A DNA stretch of 5,637 nucleotides from Thermoplasmata archaeon (GTDB lineage Archaea; Thermoplasmatota; Thermoplasmata; Lutacidiplasmatales; UBA184), in the NCBI GenBank assembly GCA_021823085.1, contig JAKAPG010000117.1, positions 1 to 5,637 of the forward strand, written 5' to 3'. Positions 1 to 5,637 of the stretch are shown one piece after another (within the stretch, counting starts at the first letter, position 1; each line of letters starts with the position of its first letter). Under the pieces are notes generated by a model that did no database searches, was not told where the DNA came from, and saw nothing but the letters and a program-made list of their open reading frames with translations. The position numbers were made by a program, and so were the translations under genes.

Positions 1-1386
1 GCCCTACTTCCGATCGCGCGCGACCTGAGCGCGAGCTACGTCGCGATCATCTGGGTCGTCATCGCCTACTTGCTCGCGATGACGGCCTTGGTCCTCAGCT
101 TCGGACGCATCTCGGACATCTACGGCCGCAAGCGGATGTACAACCTTGGGTTCGTGGTCTTTACTATCGGTTCCGCGCTCTCGGGGTTCTCTCCCGACGC
201 GGTCTACCTGATCGCGTTCCGCGCGCTGCAGGGCGTCGGCGCCGCGATGCTATTGTCGAACTCGCTCGCCATCCTCTCCGAGGCGTTCCCGCCCCACGAA
301 CGGGGGACCGCGTTCGGCTCGACCGCGATCATCTGGGGCCTGGGTTCGGTGGTCGGGATCATCCTCGGAGGTCTGATCGTTTCGGTCACGACATGGCGCT
401 TCATCTTCTGGATCAACATTCCGGTGGGCATCATCGGTACGATCTGGGCCTACCGTGTCCTCAACGAGTCACGGAGCCCTACGGCGGAAGGTGAGTCGTT
501 CGACCTGCCGGCCGCGGCGCTCTTTACGGCGGCCGTGGCCGCCCTGTTGATCGGCGTCACGTGGGGACTCCTCGACTCGTGGACCAGCGCCGCCACCGAG
601 ATCGCGTTCGGCCTCGTCATCCCCCTCCTCGCCGCCTTCGCGTTCTGGGAGACGCGCATCAGCAAGCAACCGATCATCGACTTCGCGATCTTCCGGATGA
701 GGACGTTCACCTACGGCATCGTCGCGGCGATGTTGCAGTCGATCGCGATCTTTGCCGTGAACTTCCTCTTGGTATTCTATCTCGAGGGGATCTACGGCCT
801 CAACGTCCTGACCGCCTCCTACCTGATCATCCCGTACGCGGCTGCCGTTGCGGCCGTCGGACCGTTCGGAGGACGCCTGACCGACCGGCTCGGCGCCCGA
901 CGGATCGCGACGATCGGCCTCGCGCTCCAGATCGTCGCTCTCGTGTCGTTCAGTCAACTCACCACGGGCACTCCGCTCTACCTCCTCGCCGTTGCGGAGA
1001 CCGTCTTCGGCGTCGGGGGCGGCCTGTTCTTCCCCGCGAACACGAGCATGGTGATGTCGCACGCGCCGCGCGGCCGCTTCGGCATCGCCTCCGGTGTCCT
1101 CAATACGCTGCGCAACACCGGCATGGTCCTCAGCTTCGCCGTGAGCCTCATCGCGGTGACGGCTGCGATCCCGGCCGCGGTCGCCTACCAGCTGTTCTTG
1201 GGTTCCTTCTCGGGCTCACTCGCCCCTTCGGTCGCGGCAGCGTACCTCTCGGGGCAGAGCCTCGCGTTCCTGATCTCCGCCGGCCTGCTTGGCGTATCTC
1301 TGGTCCTGATGCGGCTCACCGACGCCCGCGGTCCGGTCGAGCCCGCACGATTCGAGGCCGCGACGCCGGCGGCCGAGATCGGTTAG
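1..1386 (+). CDS. MFS transporter, DHA2 (EmrB/QacA-like) 14-helix family, 5' partial
   Basis: Proton-coupled exporter of the cytoplasmic membrane. The family moves drugs, organic cations or small metabolites; the substrate cannot be read here. The frame is open from base 1, and its first residues (ALLPIARDLSASY) match the end of helix 1 and the following loop of this family, so only about 20-40 N-terminal residues are missing. The TTG at position 70 is internal and not the start. In visible numbering (461 residues): motif A GRISDIYGRKR at 35-45, motif B RALQG at 74-78, a motif C-like Gly-rich stretch at 113-124, WRFIFWINIPVG at 132-143 (very typical of DHA2), and a second motif A-like GGRLTDRLGARR at 290-301 opening the second half. 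Length and helix count fit 14 membrane segments. The end is intact, with a TAG stop. It converges on the Fe-S membrane gene with only 3 bp between stops. Its promoter lies outside the window. The class is secure, the substrate unknown. Confidence 0.93.
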   Translation, partial: ALLPIARDLSASYVAIIWVVIAYLLAMTALVLSFGRISDIYGRKRMYNLGFVVFTIGSALSGFSPDAVYLIAFRALQGVGAAMLLSNSLAILSEAFPPHERGTAFGSTAIIWGLGSVVGIILGGLIVSVTTWRFIFWINIPVGIIGTIWAYRVLNESRSPTAEGESFDLPAAALFTAAVAALLIGVTWGLLDSWTSAATEIAFGLVIPLLAAFAFWETRISKQPIIDFAIFRMRTFTYGIVAAMLQSIAIFAVNFLLVFYLEGIYGLNVLTASYLIIPYAAAVAAVGPFGGRLTDRLGARRIATIGLALQIVALVSFSQLTTGTPLYLLAVAETVFGVGGGLFFPANTSMVMSHAPRGRFGIASGVLNTLRNTGMVLSFAVSLIAVTAAIPAAVAYQLFLGSFSGSLAPSVAAAYLSGQSLAFLISAGLLGVSLVLMRLTDARGPVEPARFEAATPAAEIG

Positions 1387-1389
1387 CGA

Positions 1390-3543
1390 CTAGGAGTTGA
1401 GGCCGCCCACGTCCGCGCCCCTGCCGGGAGGATCCGGGGCACCGGTCTGCGGTGCTGCGCGAGGGACCGTCACCAACCTTCCGTGGACCATCGGGAGACG
1501 GTTCGGGCGCTTCTTCGCGACCTCGATCCCGAACGCCCGGCCGACCACGTGGCGGATATCGTGGATGTAGAGGTTGTTGTACGGACACGCCTCGATGCAG
1601 TCCCCGACCCCGCAGCATTTCGTGCTCCGGAACTCGCCCTTGGTCCGGAAGTAGCCCACCATGTTGACGAGGCCCACCGGGCACCCCTTCGCGCAGTCGA
1701 GGGTCGTGCAGTCCTTGCAGACCTGCCGATCGTGCACCTTGAGCTTGAACGCACCGACCTTCTGGAACGCCTGAGCGATGATGCCGGTATAGCACCAGCC
1801 CATGGTGACGCAGCTGTAGTTCCCCACGTACGGGATCGTCACGAACATCACGTACCAGAGCACGCTGAACGAGAGTGTGAAGAAGAACACCGTGGGATCG
1901 CGCCCCAGAATGCTCACGCTGAGCACGCCGGTCGTGTCCAGGTAGGAGAGCAACGATGTGCCCGCGAGCGCGGCCATGGTGACCCCGAGCGTCACCGAGT
2001 AGACCGTGGAGAAGCGGTTCCCAAGATACTTGCGTCCGATCGGGCTCGTGCGGTTGAACGACTTCATCGCGTCGACCGCGGTCCCTTGGTACATGAGGGG
2101 CGCGCTGCAGAACACGGAACAGAGCCAACGCCGGCCGAACGCCATGGACAGGACCGCCACGAGGACGTAGGTCGCGACGACCACGGCAAAGACCGAGGAT
2201 GCGAGCGCCTCGGTGCCGATCCCCATGCTCCATCCGAGGAGCGGTACGGTGCTTGGTTTGGGAGCACCGGGAAAGACCGCCGCATAGTAGATGCTGGGAA
2301 AGAAGACGATGAACGCGCCGTAGCTGCCGATCATCAGATACAACCGGGCGAGCGTCTCGCGGCTCTTCGTCTCCCGGAGCTTGAAGACGACGAGGGCGCC
2401 CATCTCGATCCCCATCATCAAAAGGAACCAAGTCGACGCGGTCACGGCAGCTAGGAAGAAGAACCCGTTGTAGAACGCCGCGTAGGCGACGGAGCCGGCG
2501 GTACCGGTCCATCCCAGCATTCCGAGGCTCCCAAACCAGTTCGACCCGTAGAACTGGAGACCGATCTGCTGGTCCAAGAGCGCGCCCATGAAGATCTCGG
2601 CGACGAAGATCGTCGCGAGGAGCGCGAAGGCCCAGTTCGGGCGGAGCTGCCAAGAGATTCGCTCTTCGGTCGCGAGCGCGTGCGGCCGCAGCACGAGGCC
2701 GAAGTAGAGGACCATCTCGACGAGGATGCTGAGGACGAAGACCTCGGAGAGGCCGTAGCCGATCCACAAGAACAGCCCGGCCATCATCAGTCCGTAGACG
2801 CCGAAGATCCGGACGAAGTAGCTCGCGATCGGGGCGGGGATCTCTCGATTCCGATAGACGTACTCCAGGCCGAGCACGAAGATCACGATCATCCCGACCG
2901 AGCCGCCGTAGATCGCAACGGCCTGCCACAACGGGTTCGAAAGTGCCGTCGGGGTCAGGAGCATGATCACGGTCTGCACGGCGAGCATCGTCACCAGCGG
3001 TCGCGGGAGCTCGCGCGACAGCAGAGCGACGGTCAGTCCCATTTCCCCGGCCATCGTAAAGACGAACCAGGGCGACTGGACCACGTTCGCGATCAGGCTG
3101 ATCCCGCCGTACGGTCCTGCGCCGAGCGTCGCCAGCGACACTCCCGAGGCAAGCTCGAAGACCGCTCCCATGAGGAATTCGCTGGCCAGAACGAGCGCAA
3201 TCACGAGCAGCGCGAAGTTCGTCGTGGGCCGGAACGGCCGGGCCGCGTACTCCGAGGGCGAGTCCATCTGGAGCTGCGCGTCCCGGACGAACGTGACGAA
3301 GACCGGCACGACGCCGAGCGACATCGCGATGCTGGTCACCCAGAGCGCGTCGATGAGGGCGGGCGTTCCGGGGTCGACGAGATAGATGAGGGCGCCGAGC
3401 AACATCGCGCCCATCATCACGATGAGGAAGACCGCTCCGGCTGCGCGCGGGGTCGTTCGCGCCTGGGCGCACATCCGGATGAGGAAGGCGGTCGCGGCGA
3501 CCATTCCCGCCGCGAGCGGGATGAGGATCTCCTCGTAGCTCAT
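1390..3543 (-). CDS. Polytopic membrane protein with duplicated N-terminal module and NapH/NosR-like 4Fe-4S C-terminal region
   Basis: Predicted membrane electron-transfer protein, 717 residues. About 15 hydrophobic helices run from residue 6 to about 572. Residues 1-88 hold three helices. Residues 105-287 and 301-425 are two copies of one module, with E122FLM/E316IFM in the first helix and S157PW..GEM168/S370TW..GIEM381 around the second. From about 470 it resembles the NapH/CcoG/NosR group: GRRWLC475SVFC479, then C578 and C584, then two ferredoxin-like motifs, C609-X2-C612-X4-C617-X3-C621-P and C643-C644-X4-C649-X3-C653-P. These would ligate two [4Fe-4S] clusters, presumably on the cytoplasmic side. 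Residues 680-717 are a Pro/Gly-rich tail. ATG is chosen because GAGGT lies 6 nt upstream. It follows the 420-aa membrane gene by 42 bp, so the two are probably cotranscribed. There are no His pairs suited to b-type haem. Family members often take electrons from quinol; that role is inferred here. An NrfD-like relationship of the modules is an untested alternative. I do not recognise the exact gene. Confidence 0.88.
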   Translation of the reverse strand: MSYEEILIPLAAGMVAATAFLIRMCAQARTTPRAAGAVFLIVMMGAMLLGALIYLVDPGTPALIDALWVTSIAMSLGVVPVFVTFVRDAQLQMDSPSEYAARPFRPTTNFALLVIALVLASEFLMGAVFELASGVSLATLGAGPYGGISLIANVVQSPWFVFTMAGEMGLTVALLSRELPRPLVTMLAVQTVIMLLTPTALSNPLWQAVAIYGGSVGMIVIFVLGLEYVYRNREIPAPIASYFVRIFGVYGLMMAGLFLWIGYGLSEVFVLSILVEMVLYFGLVLRPHALATEERISWQLRPNWAFALLATIFVAEIFMGALLDQQIGLQFYGSNWFGSLGMLGWTGTAGSVAYAAFYNGFFFLAAVTASTWFLLMMGIEMGALVVFKLRETKSRETLARLYLMIGSYGAFIVFFPSIYYAAVFPGAPKPSTVPLLGWSMGIGTEALASSVFAVVVATYVLVAVLSMAFGRRWLCSVFCSAPLMYQGTAVDAMKSFNRTSPIGRKYLGNRFSTVYSVTLGVTMAALAGTSLLSYLDTTGVLSVSILGRDPTVFFFTLSFSVLWYVMFVTIPYVGNYSCVTMGWCYTGIIAQAFQKVGAFKLKVHDRQVCKDCTTLDCAKGCPVGLVNMVGYFRTKGEFRSTKCCGVGDCIEACPYNNLYIHDIRHVVGRAFGIEVAKKRPNRLPMVHGRLVTVPRAAPQTGAPDPPGRGADVGGLNS
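1549..2136 (-). other. NapH/CcoG/NosR-like Fe-S region of the 717-aa protein (residues about 470-665)
   Basis: A domain-level annotation. It opens with GRRWLCSVFCSAP, the position of the membrane-edge CX3CP motif in NapH-type proteins, but with Ser instead of Pro after the second Cys. Two helices follow (about 515-535 and 553-572), then SCVTMGWCYTG (C578, C584; CX5C), and then two four-Cys ferredoxin-like motifs (C609-C621 and C643/C644-C653), each ending in CP. Spacing differs from the usual CX2CX2CX3CP by two extra residues before the third Cys of the first motif; the second has adjacent Cys residues followed by X4. All eight ligands needed for two [4Fe-4S] clusters are available. Confidence 0.75.
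2269..2643 (-). repeat. Module copy B inside the Fe-S membrane protein (residues about 301-425)
   Basis: Second, more diverged copy: RPNWAFALL at 301-309 (compare RPTTNFALL in copy A), VAEIFMGALL at 314-322 (compare ASEFLMGAVF), STWFLLMMGIEMG at 370-382 (compare SPWFVFTMAGEMG), then a charged turn and a third helix ending near P416. The loop between the first two helices is longer than in copy A. The later helices of copy A have no clear match; the chain passes instead through one more helix (about 446-469) into the Fe-S region. Confidence 0.55.
2683..3231 (-). repeat. Module copy A inside the Fe-S membrane protein (residues about 105-287)
   Basis: Protein-level repeat of about six helices. 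Landmarks in order are: RP at 105-106, TNFALL at 108-113, ASEFLMG at 120-126, SPWF at 157-160, AGEMG at 165-169, RP at 181-182, LTPTA at 196-200, a Gly-rich helix at about 207-228, and a last helix with an internal VEM at 275-277. The gene at 4895-5637 has the same order of landmarks. Boundaries are by eye and the relationship is not tested statistically. Confidence 0.6.
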
Positions 3544-3549
3544 CGCGAG

Positions 3550-3554
3550 ACCTC
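3550..3554 (-). promoter_or_regulatory. Shine-Dalgarno site GAGGT for the Fe-S membrane gene
   Basis: On the minus strand GAGGT is followed by a 6-nt spacer (CTCGCG) and the ATG at 3543. This spacing is good for pairing with the 16S 3' end and fixes the start. A leadered start here, 42 bp after the previous stop, fits translation from a shared mRNA. Confidence 0.65.
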
Positions 3555-3585
3555 GGAGATCCGTCGCTCGTTCGAGTTCGGGTCC

Positions 3586-4848
3586 TCACTCCCCGACCGG
3601 GTGCGTCCCTGAGGGGGCGCACACGGACGGGGTCCTCGTGCGACGGTTCGCAGACGCCCACGCGAGGGCCCGGGTCGGCGAAAGCGCGAGGAGAACCGCG
3701 AACGCTCCCATGAGTCCGAACTGCAACGCGAACCGGAGCACCAGCGCGAGACCCAACCCGTACGGCGGGGCCACGGCTCCCCAAGCCGCGGGTAGACCGG
3801 CCAAGCCGAAGATCTCATTGAACATCCCCTCGGCCCCACTGCCCACCCACATCGGCGGGACCCAGGCAAGGACAGAAATGCCGGCTACGAGAAGAACGGC
3901 TCGCAGCCCCCACCCTCGAAGCGCTCCTGTCACGCGCAAGAGTCTCTGGGTCCCGACCTCCGGCAGGATTGCGACATACACCGCGATGGCCGCGATCAAC
4001 TCGTGCTGAACGAGCAGCGCGAACCAGAACGATCCCGCGGAGAACGGGTAGTTGTAGGTCGCCGCGAGCCCGATCCCTGCGAGAGCCCATATCCCTCCCC
4101 CGACCAGCAGGGCTAGGCGAACGATCCCGCGTGCCACGGTCGAGCTGGAGAGGGGAGCGGGAATCGGAGGGTCGGTGGGAAACGTGACGACCTTTCCGTT
4201 CGGGGACGCGGTGAGGCCGAGGAGAGGACCGTACGTCTCGAGAAGGGCCTCGTGGGCGAGCAGCGCGATCGCGAGAACGACGATCTCGAAGATCCCGAGG
4301 AACCAGTTGTTCGCGAGCAGAGTGAACGCGACGACGCCGCTCGTCGCGGAGACGACGCCCAGCCCCGCCGCCGTGCTCGTCGTAACCGTACAGCACGCAC
4401 CCAGGGTGGCGAGAGAGAGGAACGCAGGTGTGAGACCGGCGACCGATCCGATCGCGACGTTCCCCGTGGCCCGGAGGCGCCGCATCTTGATGAGGCGCGC
4501 CCATAGGACGACGGCGACCGACATTCCGGCCCCAACCCCGACGGACACGATGATCATCGTAATGGTGCCGAAGAACGGTAGGAACAGACCGCCGTTCGGG
4601 AAGCCGACGATGACTCCCGGGTAGTTCCACCACGCGGCACCGCCGCTCGCCGTCGTGAGCACGATGACGGTGAGGTGGGTGTAGCCGGTGCGGGCGAAGA
4701 CCAGCATCCCGCTCATGACCATCGCCGCGAAGGCGAAGATCACCGAGATCAGAAGGAAGAGCGGGATCGCCCATCGGCGCGCCAGCACCTGACGGGTCGC
4801 CCGGAACGTGAACACGGACCGGGCCACGGGTCCGTCTCTGCAGGGCAT
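3586..4848 (-). CDS. Polytopic membrane protein of unrecognised family, 420 aa
   Basis: I do not recognise this family. With ATG at 4848 the protein has 420 residues and about nine or ten membrane segments, after a short basic N-terminus (FRATRQVLARRW). Visible landmarks: H58 and the Trp pair W73-W74 followed by NYP; a Gly-rich GFPNGGLFLPFFG; a basic loop KMRRLRATG; a Gly/Thr-rich helix with adjacent cysteines (TLGACCTVTTSTAAGLG, C152-C153); two His-Glu pairs in or at the edge of helices, H199-E200 and H282-E283; a Pro-rich loop at about 222-233; and a second NYP at 266-268. The tail is short and cytoplasmic. His-Glu and Cys-Cys in a membrane protein could bind metal or cofactor, but this is a guess. 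A longer reading from GTG 4929 is rejected, because it overlaps the preceding gene, adds a Cys/Arg-rich stretch unlike the rest, and the TATA-like element places transcription at 4848. It lies between two related membrane genes, so it may be a subunit or assembly partner. Confidence 0.85.
   Translation of the reverse strand: MPCRDGPVARSVFTFRATRQVLARRWAIPLFLLISVIFAFAAMVMSGMLVFARTGYTHLTVIVLTTASGGAAWWNYPGVIVGFPNGGLFLPFFGTITMIIVSVGVGAGMSVAVVLWARLIKMRRLRATGNVAIGSVAGLTPAFLSLATLGACCTVTTSTAAGLGVVSATSGVVAFTLLANNWFLGIFEIVVLAIALLAHEALLETYGPLLGLTASPNGKVVTFPTDPPIPAPLSSSTVARGIVRLALLVGGGIWALAGIGLAATYNYPFSAGSFWFALLVQHELIAAIAVYVAILPEVGTQRLLRVTGALRGWGLRAVLLVAGISVLAWVPPMWVGSGAEGMFNEIFGLAGLPAAWGAVAPPYGLGLALVLRFALQFGLMGAFAVLLALSPTRALAWASANRRTRTPSVCAPSGTHPVGE
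3601..3622. repeat. Inverted repeat (hairpin) in the last codons of the 420-aa gene
   Basis: The arms GTGCGTCCC and GGGGGCGCAC-type close around a 4-nt loop. In the minus-strand transcript the stem is five plus three base pairs with one C-A mismatch. No T-run follows, so it is not an intrinsic terminator. It lies about 50 nt upstream of the ribosome-binding site of the next gene and could affect mRNA processing or coupling, or be a chance product of high GC. Confidence 0.35.
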
Positions 4849-4869
4849 CCCCCGACCATCCGGCCTTCC

Positions 4870-4876
4870 CTTTATC
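4870..4876 (-). promoter_or_regulatory. TATA-box-like element for the 420-aa membrane gene
   Basis: The minus strand reads GATAAAG, an AT-rich island in very GC-rich surroundings, centred about 25 nt before the ATG at 4848. Archaeal TATA boxes sit about 26 nt upstream of the transcription start, so the transcript would begin at or next to the ATG, giving a leaderless mRNA. The absence of a Shine-Dalgarno sequence before this ATG agrees. It lies wholly in the 46-bp gap after the upstream gene's stop, so the 420-aa gene and the Fe-S gene may form their own transcription unit. Confidence 0.55.
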
Positions 4877-4894
4877 GGGCCCACGTGCGAACTT

Positions 4895-5637
4895 CTACAG
4901 GTTGTAGTAGCTTGCCGGGGGTTTCTCACTGCCCGGAGCGAAGCCTCCGGCCTCGGGAGCGAGGGTCTCCGCCTCGGGCCGGGACCCGACGGCGACCGCG
5001 TTCGCGGGAGAGGCGCTCGCAGGCTCCGCGACGGCCGCTACGAAAGTTCCTCCGTAGCCGTTCCCCGTGAGCCTTCGGACGAGGAAGAGAGTCTCGAGGA
5101 ACATCACGACCACCATCACCGCGGCGAAGGGAGCGAACCCGTCGCCGGGAAGGAAGAAGTAGGAACCCATCCAGCTCATGCCCATCGCCAGGAACGCCGC
5201 GCCAATCTCCCCCCGTAGGATCAACGATGCGCGGGCGACGCGGGTGAACTGCGTGCCCCGCCAGAGGATGTAAATCCCGCCGCTCATGATCGCAGCCATC
5301 GAGATCGCCCCCGCGATAGGGACGTCGAACACCCACGGGGTCACGAACGCGGTCGCGCTCAACGCGTACAGGGCCTGCCGGTCCTGCTCGTCCTCGAAGT
5401 GGCATCCTCGAATCAGTACGACCATCGTGACGCCCATCGGCCAGTAGTACCACGGCGAGCTCAGCGCCGTGAGAAGCGCATGACCGGCCGAGGCGAAGGA
5501 CGTGATCGCCGACGGGAGGCTCCCCGGAACGAGCGCGGCGAACGCCCAACTCATGAACACCTCGTTTCCCAGCACGAGCAGGGCCAACGTCCAAGTCCAG
5601 GCGGCGCCGACCGAGACCGGGCGCTCGGAGACTTCGA
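4895..5637 (-). CDS. Six-helix membrane protein related to the N-terminal module of the 717-aa Fe-S protein, 5' partial
   Basis: The frame is open to the window edge. The visible 246 residues begin EVSERPVSVGAAWTWT; the TTG at 5587 is internal, so the true start lies outside. Six hydrophobic helices run to about residue 189. Landmarks in visible numbering: RP at 5-6, LGNEVFMSW with E25, H52 in the first long loop, SPWYYWPMG from 60, a charged loop (HFEDEQDR), TPW at 99-101, a Gly-containing helix ending ILWRGTQF, and a last helix ending LETLFLVRRL. The order matches residues 105-287 of the Fe-S protein, though the GEM motif of its second helix reads GVTM here. The final 57 residues are Ala/Pro/Glu-rich, lack hydrophobic segments and are probably disordered in the cytoplasm. 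No cofactor motif is seen. It probably works with the downstream Fe-S protein, perhaps as a partner subunit. The family is not recognised. Confidence 0.85.
   Translation of the reverse strand, partial: EVSERPVSVGAAWTWTLALLVLGNEVFMSWAFAALVPGSLPSAITSFASAGHALLTALSSPWYYWPMGVTMVVLIRGCHFEDEQDRQALYALSATAFVTPWVFDVPIAGAISMAAIMSGGIYILWRGTQFTRVARASLILRGEIGAAFLAMGMSWMGSYFFLPGDGFAPFAAVMVVVMFLETLFLVRRLTGNGYGGTFVAAVAEPASASPANAVAVGSRPEAETLAPEAGGFAPGSEKPPASYYNL

Noticed and set aside
70..72. TTG as the start of the MFS gene
   Set aside because: The codons from base 1 encode the normal family sequence leading into helix 2, so the gene is simply cut by the window edge.
561..1400. A 279-codon plus-strand frame inside the MFS gene
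   Set aside because: Arg/Pro-rich shadow frame; the MFS frame over the same bases carries clear family motifs.
2269..3231. A b-type haem membrane subunit (NarI/DsrM-like) in the duplicated region
   Set aside because: The helices lack paired histidines for haem ligation; the conserved residues are Glu, Met, Trp and Pro.
2680..3612. A 310-codon plus-strand frame antisense to the Fe-S gene
   Set aside because: Its product is dominated by Glu, Asp, Arg and His in a pattern typical of the complement of membrane-protein codons, with no recognisable motif.
1316..3784. An 822-codon open frame on the minus strand overlapping most of the Fe-S gene
   Set aside because: Its product is Arg/Gly/Pro-rich with no domain or membrane pattern. 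It is a shadow frame kept open by high GC. The 717-aa frame has coherent helices, Cys motifs and a ribosome-binding site.
4849..4929. A 27-residue N-terminal extension of the 420-aa protein from GTG 4929
   Set aside because: It would overlap the upstream gene's coding end, adds a polar Cys/Arg-rich stretch, and is upstream of the predicted transcription start.
5585..5587. TTG as the start of the right-edge gene
   Set aside because: The frame stays open to the edge, and the residues before it (RPVSVGAAWTWT) match the module's conserved entry in the Fe-S protein.
4895..5637. A copper membrane monooxygenase (AmoA/PmoA or AmoC-like) subunit
   Set aside because: Considered because of several Trp and Met residues and the high-GC archaeal setting, but the His/Asp copper-ligand patterns of that family are absent and the protein aligns with the neighbour's module.
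1..5637. CRISPR arrays, tRNA or rRNA genes, insertion sequences, attachment sites
   Set aside because: No spaced direct repeats, cloverleaf-like segments, transposase or terminal inverted repeats were seen; nearly every base lies in one of four protein genes.

Overview
The window is gene-dense, GC-rich DNA (roughly two-thirds G+C by eye) with four protein genes and almost no intergenic space. I favour a high-GC archaeon. The main sign is a TATA-like element (GATAAAG) centred about 25 nt upstream of a start codon that has no Shine-Dalgarno sequence, which is the layout of a leaderless archaeal promoter. The neighbouring gene does have a Shine-Dalgarno sequence (GAGGT, 6 nt spacer); mixed leaderless and leadered genes are common in archaea. 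A placement in Thermoplasmatota is possible but cannot be shown from this sequence.

Layout. Positions 1-1386 (+): the 5'-truncated remainder of a 14-helix major facilitator drug/solute exporter of the DHA2 (EmrB/QacA) type. It converges tail to tail, with a 3-bp gap, on three minus-strand genes, listed here in transcription order. (i) 4895-5637, 5'-truncated: a six-helix membrane protein with a disordered C-terminal tail. (ii) 3586-4848: a 420-residue polytopic membrane protein of unrecognised family, with its own predicted promoter. (iii) 1390-3543: a 717-residue protein with about 15 membrane helices, ending in a NapH/NosR/CcoG-like Fe-S portion with eight ferredoxin-type cysteines plus two further Cys pairs.

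The main observation is that the first and last minus-strand genes are related. The visible part of the first aligns by eye over its whole membrane region with residues about 105-287 of the 717-residue protein. That protein carries a second, more diverged copy at about 301-425. The shared module has an RP-x(n)-[NTW][WF] entry, a first helix with an E-[VFI]-[FL]-M motif, an S-[PT]-W opening to the second helix and, in the two copies of the large protein, a G-x-E-M or G-I-E-M motif inside that helix. The large protein therefore looks like a fusion of two copies of this module to an electron-transfer module, and the small protein like a stand-alone version. I infer a membrane-bound redox complex, perhaps exchanging electrons between quinol and a ferredoxin-like site, with the middle protein as a candidate further subunit. 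Substrate and direction of electron flow cannot be read from the sequence. The MFS gene is on the opposite strand and need not be connected.
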